Assembly (NCBI GenBank): GCA_947505245.1
Contig: CANNIZ010000041.1
Location: forward strand, 1 to 40,604
DNA length: 40,604 nt
Reading direction: 5' to 3'
From: Pseudomonadota bacterium
Lineage (GTDB): Bacteria; Myxococcota_A; UBA796; GCA-2862545
Below the pieces are notes generated by a model. That model searched no databases and was not told the origin of the DNA. It worked only from the letters and a program-made list of their open reading frames with translations. Below are positions 19,301-27,551 of this stretch, one piece after another. Position 1 is the stretch's first letter. Each line of letters opens with the position of its first letter. The position numbers and the translations under genes are program-made.

Positions 19301-20470
19301 CTCACCGACCCCTTGCTCCCCGACACCGACGGCGACAACCTCACGGACGGCGACGAGGTGCGGCTGTACGGCACGAACCCGCTCGCGAAGGACTCCGACG
19401 CCGACGGCCTCGACGACGGCCGCGAGGTCACCGGCGGCCTCGGCACGGACCCGAACAACGCGGACACCGACAACGACAAGCTTGGCGACGGCGCTGAGGT
19501 TGACCAGTACAAGACGAACCCCACCGACTCGGACACGGACGACGGTGGCGTTCCCGACGGCGTCGAGGTGCTCGTCGCGAACACCGATCCACTCGACCCG
19601 ACCGACGACGTCCCGAACATCGACACCGACGGCGACGGCCTGACCGACGACGAAGAGACGTTGTGGGGCACCGACCCGGCCGACACGGACTCCGACGACG
19701 ACGGCCTGATCGACGGCGCAGAGGTCCACACGCTCGGTACGAACCCGATGGACAGCGACACCGATGACGACGGGCTCGTCGACGGCGACGAGGTGACGCG
19801 CGGTACCGATCCGAAGGACGCTGACACCGACAACGACGGCCTGATCGACGGCAACGAGGTCGATATCAGCACCGACCCGCTCCTGCCTGACACGGACGAT
19901 GACGGCCTGATCGACGGCGCCGAGGTCGACGTCTACGGCACCGACCCGACGAGCCCTGACAGCGACGGCGACGGCCTGTTCGATGGCGCCGAGGTCGATC
20001 AGTTCGGTACCGATCCCAACGACACCGACAGCGACGACGGCGGGGTCTCCGACGGCCTGGAGGTCGACAACGGCACAGACCCGCTCGATCCCTCCGACGA
20101 CGTCCCAGCCCCGGTCGACACCGACGGCGACGGGCTCACCGACGCCGAAGAGGCGGTGATCGGGACCGACCCGTTGGTCGCGGACACCGACGGCGGCGGG
20201 GTGAACGACGGAGACGAGGTCGACAACGGCACCGATCCGCTGGACCCGACCGACGACTCACCCGACACCGACACCGCGGTCGACACCGACACCGACACCG
20301 CGGTCGACACCGACACGGCGGTCGACACCGACACCGCGGGCGAGACCGGCGTCGATCCGCTCGACGGGTACTACAGCGGCGGGTGCAACGGGTGCGCGAG
20401 CACGGCCGACCCGATCAGCGCCGGGGTCGCCGTCCTGCTGTTGCTCGGCCTCGCGCGACGCCGCCGGTAG
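16367..20470 (+). CDS. Giant surface protein with thrombospondin type-3 calcium repeats and MYXO-CTERM-like tail
   Basis: This 1367-residue protein starts at TTG with a strong GGAGGG. Residues 1-35 are a signal peptide ending AFA. Residues 40-180 form a beta-rich module with Cys near its start (around FTDLTCPEW) and [18 protein letters not shown], resembling a carbohydrate-binding or DUF642-like fold. About residues 184-1296 are tens of TSP3-type units of the form [17 protein letters not shown], a calcium-coordinating pattern. The next 35 residues are a DT linker. The C-terminus has GGCNGCAST, a short hydrophobic stretch and RRRR, like the MYXO-CTERM sorting signal of Myxococcota. The protein is probably exported, calcium-stiffened and sorted to the cell surface. 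A 73-codon segment is duplicated inside it. Its role (adhesin, stalk or surface layer) is unknown. Confidence 0.85.
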   Translation: MLLARNRRPSRTVVPPALIAVVSGLFAPTEAAFAQSCNIAPVENFTDLTCPEWTAGPNVNECTYNEVTYGGTVATNFVAEVDTGASLIRDLPLIVGATYDLTFRVARRQDAIRVPDPIRSIGSFTGTNWAGATVSAGGAWSWNPYAFSFQATAATGRLSFVTANATTTYGMLFDDIRLQVRGGADVNGDGNCDAPTDLDGDGVTNAQEAINGTDPLDADSDNDGLKDGAEVTAGTKGMDADSDDDGISDGNEVAGTGPLAAYGATDPNKADTDGDGLSDGLEAGVATGVAAGKSDGTGLTFLGTAASYVGDTDTTTKTSPKDDDSDDDGRKDASEDLNKNGKVDATESDPNKFDTDGDGISDGIEAGLIAPEGANTNLAKFLADADPTTTTSYVSADTDGDGLADGVEDANKNGKREATETNAKDADSDDDGLLDGTEVNTSKTSPLLTDTDSDGLMDGLELGLTAATSPDTNLAVAKFDVDGTTKTDPNKADTDGDTLIDGSEDANHNGRIDPGETDPNSGDSDGDGLSDSHERLTSLTNPRDADSDDDGILDGFEVNTSKTSPTLADTDSDGLLDGLELGLTAATSPDTNLAIAKFDVDGTTKTDPNKADTDGDGISDGIEDANRNGAYDVGPETNPLSTDTDGDTLNDGAEDANHDGIVDATETDPTKTDTDNGGVPDGTEVLVDLTDPRIGADDKTTVDTDADGLLDWQEYKLGTDRTNPDTDADGLSDGNEVNTTLTSPLDPDSDDDGLSDGVEVAGTLTDPNKADTDGDFLSDGAEVLTWLTDPLLTDTDGDTLTDGEEALTIGSNPLLPDTDFDGLDDGTEVVVTLTDPNDDDTDDDGLSDGFEIAGSFTDPNDADTDDGGVDDGVEVLVDLTDPLDGTDDGVIVIVDTDSDGLTDVQEGVYGTDPTNPDTDGDGLTDGDEVLVIGTDPLRADTDGDGLSDGREVNTTSTDPLVEDTDSDGLTDGVEVISTLTDPLLPDTDGDNLTDGDEVRLYGTNPLAKDSDADGLDDGREVTGGLGTDPNNADTDNDKLGDGAEVDQYKTNPTDSDTDDGGVPDGVEVLVANTDPLDPTDDVPNIDTDGDGLTDDEETLWGTDPADTDSDDDGLIDGAEVHTLGTNPMDSDTDDDGLVDGDEVTRGTDPKDADTDNDGLIDGNEVDISTDPLLPDTDDDGLIDGAEVDVYGTDPTSPDSDGDGLFDGAEVDQFGTDPNDTDSDDGGVSDGLEVDNGTDPLDPSDDVPAPVDTDGDGLTDAEEAVIGTDPLVADTDGGGVNDGDEVDNGTDPLDPTDDSPDTDTAVDTDTDTAVDTDTAVDTDTAGETGVDPLDGYYSGGCNGCASTADPISAGVAVLLLLGLARRRR
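17639..17857 (+). repeat. First copy of a 219-nt internal duplication in the TSP3 gene
   Basis: This in-frame 73-codon unit contains [26 protein letters not shown] and [20 protein letters not shown]. It is repeated at 17996-18214, exactly 357 nt downstream, without gaps. The non-TSP3 insert [14 protein letters not shown] is what marks it as a recent duplication rather than ordinary repeat similarity. Confidence 0.85.
17996..18214 (+). repeat. Second copy of the 219-nt internal duplication in the TSP3 gene
   Basis: It aligns without gaps to 17639-17857, with differences mainly at third codon positions and few amino-acid changes, which suggests the copies have been under selection since duplication. 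Confidence 0.85.
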
Positions 20471-20475
20471 GGCGG

Positions 20476-21165
20476 CTAGCCACCCGTAGCCAACCCGCGC
20501 ATCGACGCGAGGACCCATGCGGTCGCGTTGAGCGGAACGTCGATCGCGAGCCGCGTCTCGCCCTCACCCGTCGCGACAAGCTCGATCCCGTCGTCGCAGG
20601 ACCGCACCAGGAGCCCCGCCCCGCCGCCGAACCGGCCAACATGCTCGATCCCGCCAGTCGTCGACACCCGGAGCACCCCCGTGACGCGATCCCAGCTCAC
20701 CCGCGTTGACGTTCGCGCGTGCCGCAAGATGGTGCGGAGGCCGTCCACCCCGGGCAGCGCCAACAGCGCACACAACGCCGCGATCGCCCATCGCTCCGCC
20801 AGAAACGCCCCCGCCGCCCCAACCCCGAAACCGGCGACCCACAGCAGCCAAACGGCCGCCTGTGGACCGTGTTTCAGCCGTTGGAGGTGCGCGATGCGGA
20901 ACTCGATCGTCCCGTCGCCAGGCTGCAACACGTCGACCGAGGCCGGCACGCCTGTCAGCTCGAAGGGCGGCGGCGGCGCCAAAACTCCCCGCCAATGCGC
21001 GTCCGGTGCGATGCCCTCGAACACCACGCCACACGACTCACACGACAGGCGACGCGCCGAAACGTCGACGTGGTCGTCCGGAACGAGGCGTTCGCAGCGC
21101 GGGCACGCGTAGGGCAGGTCGTCCCCCTGCAGGTGGGTGGCTCGCCGTGATAACCGCGGCACCAT
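20476..21165 (-). CDS. Zinc-ribbon membrane protein of unknown function
   Basis: The 229-residue protein has an N-terminal zinc ribbon, CPRC at about residues 26-29 and CESC about 18 residues later. A linker follows, then two adjacent hydrophobic helices in the middle (AAVWLLWVAGFGVGAAGAFLA and ALCALLALPG), and a beta-rich C-terminal part with RVSWDRVTGVLRVSTTGG. Such a tail resembles small PH-like or DUF3592-like membrane proteins, but I cannot name the family. The start is uncertain. ATG 21165 shares its CATG with the start of the divergent biotin carboxylase gene and has a partial GAAGG upstream. A CTG closer to the ribbon, preceded by AGGGGG, is an alternative. The gene follows the TSP3 gene convergently by 5 nt. 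Confidence 0.6.
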   Translation of the reverse strand: MVPRLSRRATHLQGDDLPYACPRCERLVPDDHVDVSARRLSCESCGVVFEGIAPDAHWRGVLAPPPPFELTGVPASVDVLQPGDGTIEFRIAHLQRLKHGPQAAVWLLWVAGFGVGAAGAFLAERWAIAALCALLALPGVDGLRTILRHARTSTRVSWDRVTGVLRVSTTGGIEHVGRFGGGAGLLVRSCDDGIELVATGEGETRLAIDVPLNATAWVLASMRGLATGG

Positions 21166-22687
21166 GAACCTTCGACCGTTCCGACGTGTGCTGGTAGCCA
21201 ACCGCGGCGAGATCGCCGCCCGCGTGATCCGTGGGTGCCACGAACGCGGCATTCAGGCCGTGGCCGTTTACTCCGAGGCCGACAAGGACGCCTTGCACGT
21301 GCGCATGGCGGATCAGGCCTTCCTGCTCGGCCCCGCCGCGAGTAGCGAGAGCTATCTGCGCGCGGACAAGCTCCTCGAGGTCGCCGCGAAGTCCGGCTGC
21401 GACGCCGTCCACCCCGGCTACGGCTTCCTCTCCGAGAACGCGAAATTCGCCGCGCAGGTGATCGAAGCCGGCCTCGTGTGGATCGGCCCGCCGCCCAGCG
21501 CCATCGACGCGATGGGCAGCAAGACCGGCGCGCGCCAGCGCATGACCGCGGCCGGCGTCCCGTGTGTGCCCGGCACGATCGAGGCGCTCGCGGACGAGCA
21601 CGTCGCGGCGCAGATCGCTGCAGACATTGGGTACCCGATCATGCTCAAGGCCGCGGCCGGAGGCGGCGGAAAGGGCATGCGCCGCGTCGACCGCGCCGAA
21701 GACATGGCGGACGCCTGGCTCGCGACGCGCTCCGAAGCGAAGAAGTCGTTCGCCGATGACGCCGTCTACGTCGAGAAGCTCGTCGAGCGGCCGCGGCACG
21801 TCGAGATTCAGGTGCTGGCCGACGGCCACGGCAACGTCGTGCACCTCTGCGAGCGCGACTGCAGCGTGCAGCGCCGCAACCAGAAGGTCATCGAAGAGAG
21901 CCCCTGCCCCGTGCTCTCGCCCGACACGCGCGCAGCGATGGGTGCTGTCGCCGTCCGGGCCGCCGCCGCCGTGAACTACGTCGGAGCCGGCACCTGCGAG
22001 TTCCTGCTCGCCGAAGACAACCGCTCCTTCTACTTCCTCGAGATGAACACGCGCCTGCAGGTCGAGCACCCGATCACCGAGATGGTGACGGGGATCGACC
22101 TCGTCCACGCGCAGCTGCGCGTCGCCGCCGGTGAGCGCCTGTGGTTCTGCCAGGAAGACGTCGTGCAGCGCGGCCACGCCGTCGAGTGCCGCATCTACGC
22201 GGAGGACATGGCCGCGAACTTCCGCCCGTCACCGGGTCCGCTGCGCGGCTACCGCGAGCCCGCCGGCCCCTGGGTCCGCGTCGACAGCGGCGTCGTCGAG
22301 GGCATGGACGTGCCCCGCTACTACGACCCGATGGTCGCCAAGCTGATCTGCTGGGGGGCTGATCGCGACGCTGCCTTGGAGCGCACCCGCCGAGCGCTCA
22401 AGGACTACCTCGTCGTCGGCATCCCCACGTCAATCCCGTTCTTCCTCGCGATCCTGGACGACCCGGACTTCCGCGCCGGGCACTACTCCACCGCGTTCAT
22501 CCGGCCCGAGTGGCTCGAGGCCCACGTGCGCCCCGACCACGACGCCGAGGAGATCGCGCTAATCGCCGCCGCCATCGCGAAGTTCGAGTCCGACAAGAAG
22601 TCCCTCCCCGCCGATGACGCCGTCACCGACGGCTCCACGTGGAAACGCTCGCTGCGCTGGTCCGAGCGCGCCCGGGGTGTCCGATGA
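21164..22687 (+). CDS. Biotin carboxylase subunit of an acyl-CoA (probably propionyl-CoA) carboxylase
   Basis: This 507-residue cytosolic enzyme uses ATP and bicarbonate to carboxylate biotin on the carrier protein. It has the N-terminal fold start RRVLVANRGEIAARVIRGC, the ATP-grasp glycine loop KAAAGGGGKGMR, the HxxxRDCSVQRRNQK-like motif (CERDCSVQRRNQKVIEE) and the active-site EMNTRLQVEHPITEM. The C-terminal biotin-carboxylase domain carries YAEDMAANFRPSPG. No biotin-lipoyl domain is attached. ATG 21164 fits the family's usual N-terminus but lacks a clear ribosome site. The stop overlaps the carrier gene as ATGA. Propionyl-CoA as substrate is inferred from the linked mutase; the carboxyltransferase subunit, which decides specificity, is not in the window. 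Confidence 0.9.
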   Translation: MNLRPFRRVLVANRGEIAARVIRGCHERGIQAVAVYSEADKDALHVRMADQAFLLGPAASSESYLRADKLLEVAAKSGCDAVHPGYGFLSENAKFAAQVIEAGLVWIGPPPSAIDAMGSKTGARQRMTAAGVPCVPGTIEALADEHVAAQIAADIGYPIMLKAAAGGGGKGMRRVDRAEDMADAWLATRSEAKKSFADDAVYVEKLVERPRHVEIQVLADGHGNVVHLCERDCSVQRRNQKVIEESPCPVLSPDTRAAMGAVAVRAAAAVNYVGAGTCEFLLAEDNRSFYFLEMNTRLQVEHPITEMVTGIDLVHAQLRVAAGERLWFCQEDVVQRGHAVECRIYAEDMAANFRPSPGPLRGYREPAGPWVRVDSGVVEGMDVPRYYDPMVAKLICWGADRDAALERTRRALKDYLVVGIPTSIPFFLAILDDPDFRAGHYSTAFIRPEWLEAHVRPDHDAEEIALIAAAIAKFESDKKSLPADDAVTDGSTWKRSLRWSERARGVR

Positions 22688-23180
22688 AGTACGACGTCGG
22701 CATCGGTGACGGCCACGTCGCCGTCGAGGTCATCCCCGTCCAGGGTGGTGGGTACCGCGTGAGCGTCGGCGGAGGCCCCGTCCGCAACGTCGACGCGCGG
22801 CCGGTGGGCCCCGCCGAGTGGTTCGTCGCGATCGACGGCACCCGGCACGTCCTCGGCCTGTTCGTCAACGGCGACCACTTCGACGCCCAGCTGCGCGGCC
22901 ACGCGATCCGCGGCACCGTGATCGACAGCCGCCGCGCCGCCCTCGAGCTTCACGGCGCCGCCGCCCAGGGCGAGGTCCGCACGCAGATGCCGGGCGCCAT
23001 CGTTCGCGTGCCCGTCGTCGTCGGGCAGAAGGTCCACAAGGGCCAGGTGCTCGTCGTCGTCGAGGCGATGAAGATGGAGAACGAGTTCAAGTCGCCGATC
23101 GACGGCACCGTGAAATCCATGCCGTCCAAGGTCGGCACCGCCGTTGAAGCCAACACCATCCTCGTCGTGGTGGAGCCCTC

Positions 23181-23184
<4 letters not shown>
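22684..23184 (+). CDS. Biotin carboxyl carrier protein subunit
   Basis: The 166-residue protein ends in a biotinyl domain (about residues 98-166) with the biotinylation motif EAMKMEN, where Lys130 carries biotin. The first 95 residues form a beta-rich domain resembling the linker (BT-like) domain that contacts carboxylase partners in propionyl-CoA carboxylases. Its ATG overlaps the biotin carboxylase stop (ATGA), and its own TGA overlaps the mutase start (ATGA), so all three are translationally coupled. In many organisms this domain is fused to the carboxylase; here it is separate. Confidence 0.9.
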
Positions 23185-24817
<1,633 letters not shown>

Positions 24818-24821
<4 letters not shown>

Positions 24822-25681
24822 GCGGTCGGGTCCGTCCACCCCGGCGCCGGCGCGATGATCGACAGCTCGAACTCCGCGTCGCACACCAGCGACGCGCCGT
24901 CCGCCAGCTCCTCCCAGTGGTTCTCATGCCCCACCGGCTCGCTCGCGACGAGCACGTGATTCACACGACCCGGGGGTCGCAGCATCTCCAGACACACGCG
25001 CGACGGCACCGCACACGCCACGCGGTCGGGGCAGTGCCGCTTCTGCGTCGACAGGAACAGCGCCCGCCCCGCGCGCTGCGCCACGAGCAGCCGCCCGTCG
25101 GTGAGGATCACGTTCGTGACTGGACGTTGTAGCCCGAGGCGCCGCGCCTCCGCGTCGATCTGCCCGAGCGCGAGCCGCACCGCGCCCGCCACCCCGCGCG
25201 CGTCGGCCCCGACGTGGCCGCTGCGATCGGCCCCGAGCCCCTGCATCACGGTGAGCACGTAGAAGAACAGGACCTCGGAGTCCGTGTCGCCGATGATCTG
25301 CGCCGCGAGCACCGGCTCGATGCGCTCCATCATCCACGCCCGCAGCACGTCAAAGCCGAAGATCGTGCCGTTATGCGCGAACAGCCACCGACCATGCCGG
25401 AACGGGTGCGCGTTGAGCGAATCGACCGTCCCCACCGTCGCGCGGCGAACGTGCACCAGGAACGTGTGGGACTGCAGCCGCGACGAGACCTGGCGAAACC
25501 GCGGGCAAGCGTGCGCCGGCAGCCCGGACTTGACGACGTAGGCGTCGTCGTCGGCGAACCAGCCGATTCCCCATCCGTCCGGATGCTCCCGCGACTGCGC
25601 CAGCACCGCGTTCTCCGCGTCCAGCAGCGATCGATGGGGCCGGGAGAGCACCCGGCTCTTGAGCGCGAACAGCCTGCACAC
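24818..25681 (-). CDS. Class II glutamine amidotransferase (YafJ-like)
   Basis: This 287-residue protein begins MCRLFALKS, so removal of Met exposes Cys2 as the N-terminal nucleophile of the Ntn-hydrolase fold. Other family marks are [10 protein letters not shown] (about residues 33-42), HVRRATVG, and the glutamine-binding [17 protein letters not shown] followed by GDTDSEVLF. It is a stand-alone glutaminase domain of the YafJ/EgtC-like group, with no synthase domain attached, and the acceptor of the ammonia is unknown. No ergothioneine genes are nearby. The gene is divergent from tatB with 89 nt between them, and its stop overlaps the mutase stop. Confidence 0.87.
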
Positions 25682-25770
25682 GGGAATGCCTCCACGCCGA
25701 TTCTACTTGGATTCGTCAGGGATTTGCCCAACCGAAGCCCGCGCGCTACGGCAAAAGGCGGAGGATCGGC

Positions 25771-26274
25771 ATGTTCGGCCTCGGCTTGGGCGAGATTCTG
25801 CTCGTGGCGGTCGTGCTCCTCGTCGCGGTGGGGCCGGAGCGCATCCCGTCGTTCATGCGGGAAGCTGGCAAGATATACGGGCAGGTAAAGCGCGCGTCGG
25901 ACGAGCTTCGCCGCGCGTTCGTGCTCGAGGCCGACCGGATGGACGCCGACGAGCGCTACCAGAAGCTCCGCGAGCGGCAGAAGGCGGCCGAAGAGGCGCG
26001 CAAGACCGCCCAGGAGGCCACCGGCGGGGCCGCGCAGGCTCCCGTGCTCGCCCCACCGACCCTGAAAGCGCCCGGTCCTGACGCCGCACGCGACGCCACA
26101 ATCGACGCCGACCCGGAGACGCCAGCCCCGCCGCGCCGGCCGCCCGCGACGTCCATCGAAGCGCCCGCCGAAATCCCCGACGGGATCTCGGCCGACGAGT
26201 GGTCCAAGCTGCCGCCGCGGGTCCAGCAGATGCTGCGCAACACCCAGGCGCCGTCACCGAAAGTCGTCGAATGA
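25771..26274 (+). CDS. tatB: Twin-arginine translocase subunit TatB (TatA/B family)
   Basis: The 167-residue protein has one N-terminal membrane helix (residues 5-21, with Glu8 in GLGEILLV). The GPERIPSFMREAGK hinge follows, then an amphipathic helix rich in Arg/Glu up to about residue 80, and finally a Pro/Ala-rich tail. Glu8 and the long helix fit TatB better than TatA, which usually has a shorter tail and FGPxKLP. It should form the TatBC receptor for folded twin-arginine precursors. GGAGG at 25760-25764 lies 6 nt before ATG. The stop overlaps the tatC start. A separate tatA is not seen. Confidence 0.87.
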   Translation: MFGLGLGEILLVAVVLLVAVGPERIPSFMREAGKIYGQVKRASDELRRAFVLEADRMDADERYQKLRERQKAAEEARKTAQEATGGAAQAPVLAPPTLKAPGPDAARDATIDADPETPAPPRRPPATSIEAPAEIPDGISADEWSKLPPRVQQMLRNTQAPSPKVVE

Positions 26275-27134
26275 TTCGGGACATCCTGCCGATCACGCGC
26301 GCCAAACCGGAGTCAAAGGAGGACGAGGTCGAGCGCCACCGCATGCCGCTCATCGAGCACCTGAAGGAGCTGCGCGTCCGGCTGTTGTGGTCCGTCGCGG
26401 CCCTCGTCGTCGGCATGGGCGTCGGGCTCGCGTTCGCGACCGACGTGTACGACTTCCTCCGCGCCCCGATCATGGCGATCTTCAACGATCAGCCAAAGAA
26501 CGATATGGATCGCCTGTACCTGTGGCTGACCGGCCCGCTCCGCGGCCTGTTGCCCGACATCCACGTCGACGGCAGCCTGAACATCGGCAACTCGCCGCTC
26601 GAAGGCATGTACTCGTGGATGCAGATCGGCCTGATCAGCGGAGCCGTGCTCGCCTCCCCGGTCATCGCGTACCACGTCTGGCAGTTCGTCGCGCCAGGCC
26701 TGTACGCCACGGAAAAGCGCTGGGTGTTCCCGCTCGCGTTGAGCTCGTCGTTCCTGTTCATCAGCGGCGCCATGTTCTGCTACGCCGTGCTGTTCCCCGT
26801 CACGTTCCCGTTCTTCCTCACCACGCTCGACGCCACCGCCGTGATCTCCGTCCAGGGCTACCTCGAAGCGGTGGTCCAGATGATGATCGGGCTGGGCCTG
26901 TGCTTTCAGCTCCCGATCGTGGTGTGGTTCTTCGCGCGCATCGGCCTCATCGATCACCGCGACCTGATCAAGTACTTCCGCTACGCCGTCGTGGTCATCG
27001 TGTTCGTCGCGGCGATCGTTACGCCCACGCCGGACATCCTCACCCAGAGCCTGCTCTCGGTGCCGCTCATCGGGTTGTACGTGCTGAGCATCGCGGTCGC
27101 GTGGCTGTTCACCACAAAGGTCCGCACACCTTAG
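26271..27134 (+). CDS. tatC: Twin-arginine translocase subunit TatC
   Basis: This 287-residue inner-membrane protein has six helices. The N-terminal motif HRMPLIEHLKELRVRLL matches the TatC signature L-x-E-L-R-x-R with the signal-peptide-binding Glu. The FxAPGLYxxEK loop is present as FVAPGLYATEKRW, and the later helices contain FLFISGAMFCYAVLFPVTF and the TPTPDILTQ loop (usually TPPD). The first periplasmic loop is longer than in E. coli (about residues 72-112). ATG overlaps the tatB stop (ATGA). A 417-nt non-coding region with palindromic elements follows. Confidence 0.93.
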   Translation: MIRDILPITRAKPESKEDEVERHRMPLIEHLKELRVRLLWSVAALVVGMGVGLAFATDVYDFLRAPIMAIFNDQPKNDMDRLYLWLTGPLRGLLPDIHVDGSLNIGNSPLEGMYSWMQIGLISGAVLASPVIAYHVWQFVAPGLYATEKRWVFPLALSSSFLFISGAMFCYAVLFPVTFPFFLTTLDATAVISVQGYLEAVVQMMIGLGLCFQLPIVVWFFARIGLIDHRDLIKYFRYAVVVIVFVAAIVTPTPDILTQSLLSVPLIGLYVLSIAVAWLFTTKVRTP

Positions 27135-27152
27135 CGTCGCTGTTGGGGGCCC

Positions 27153-27267
27153 CGGGCCCTGCGGGCCCGTCGGTGCTTCCCGGGCTCGCGCTTCGCGCTC
27201 GGCCCCGCTGCGCGGCTGGGCCGCAGTCCAGGCCAAAGCGGCTGTCGCGGGGGCCGGCCTGCGGCCG
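27153..27267. repeat. Cluster of four small GC hairpins with 3-nt loops
   Basis: Four perfect short inverted repeats follow one another in the first half of the intergenic region after tatC. They are CGGGCCC-TGC-GGGCCCG (27153-27169), GCGC-TTC-GCGC (27188-27198), CCGC-TGC-GCGG (27205-27215) and CGGCC-TGC-GGCCG (27255-27267). Three share the loop TGC. The nearest lies 19 nt after the tatC stop and has no T-run, so it is not a standard terminator. High GC makes chance hairpins likely; the shared loop is the only sign of kinship. Confidence 0.4.
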
Positions 27268-27305
27268 CCCTCTCAGCACCTGGCCCGGCCGCGACACCGC
27301 TGACC

Positions 27306-27353
27306 GCGGCAAGACCCCGGACCACGATGATCCATCCTCCCCGCTCTTGCCGC
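27306..27353. repeat. Palindromic element 1 (GCGGCAAGA arms), possible terminator for tatC
   Basis: The arms GCGGCAAGA (27306-27314) and TCTTGCCGC (27345-27353) pair perfectly over 9 bp, enclosing 30 nt. TTTT follows at 27354-27357, so the element could also end the tat transcript, although the loop is long for that. The inner sequence holds GATG-ATC-CATC, a small second hairpin. The 46-nt core (27307-27352) matches element 3 at 40 of 46 positions. Confidence 0.65.
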
Positions 27354-27369
27354 TTTTCACCCCCCTTCC

Positions 27370-27414
27370 GGCAAGAGCGCCCGGGATGACCCCATCATCC
27401 ACCTCGCCCTTGCC
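27370..27414. repeat. Palindromic element 2, nested stem
   Basis: The arms GGCAAGAGCG (27370-27379) and CGCCCTTGCC (27405-27414) pair with one mismatch. Inside, GGATGA (27384-27389) and TCATCC (27395-27400) pair perfectly over a 5-nt loop, giving a nested structure. The arms share GGCAAG/CTTGCC with elements 1 and 3, but the centre is different, so this is a diverged or differently folded family member. Confidence 0.6.
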
Positions 27415-27440
27415 TGCAAGCCTCGAAAACGCAACGAAAT

Positions 27441-27488
27441 CCGGCAAGAACCCCGACCACGAAGATCCATCCTCACGGTTCTTGCCGG
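27441..27488. repeat. Palindromic element 3, perfect 12-bp inverted repeat
   Basis: CCGGCAAGAACC (27441-27452) and GGTTCTTGCCGG (27477-27488) are perfect 12-bp arms around a 24-nt centre. That centre contains GACCACGAAGATCCATCCTC, nearly the same as in element 1 (GACCACGATGATCCATCCTC). No T-run follows. It ends 63 nt before the next start codon. Confidence 0.7.
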
Positions 27489-27551
27489 CCCACCCCAACC
27501 GCGGCGTAAGGTCGGCCCCACCCCGCGCGTTGTCGCCGCAAAGGAGCCTCC

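Noticed and set aside
16310..20334. Long open frames on the minus strand under the TSP3 gene (up to 676 and 518 codons)
   Set aside because: They arise from the repeated GAC-ACC-GAC pattern read backwards. They are Val/Gly/Ser-repetitive, have no ribosome sites or domains, and the plus-strand protein has a signal peptide and sorting tail.
20256..20340. DT-repeat tract in the TSP3 gene as a phase-variable switch
   Set aside because: Units are in multiples of three bases, so copy changes cannot shift the frame; only linker length would change.
24822..25681. Plus-strand open frames opposite the amidotransferase
   Set aside because: They lack domains, and the minus-strand gene has the full N-terminal Cys and glutamine-binding motifs.
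25771..26274. Calling the tatB gene tatA
   Set aside because: Glu8 in the helix, the GPERIP hinge and the long amphipathic region with extended tail fit TatB better, although the family boundary is not sharp.
27306..27488. The three palindromes as a CRISPR array
   Set aside because: The repeats are palindromic and diverged, the spacing is irregular and short, and no cas gene is present.
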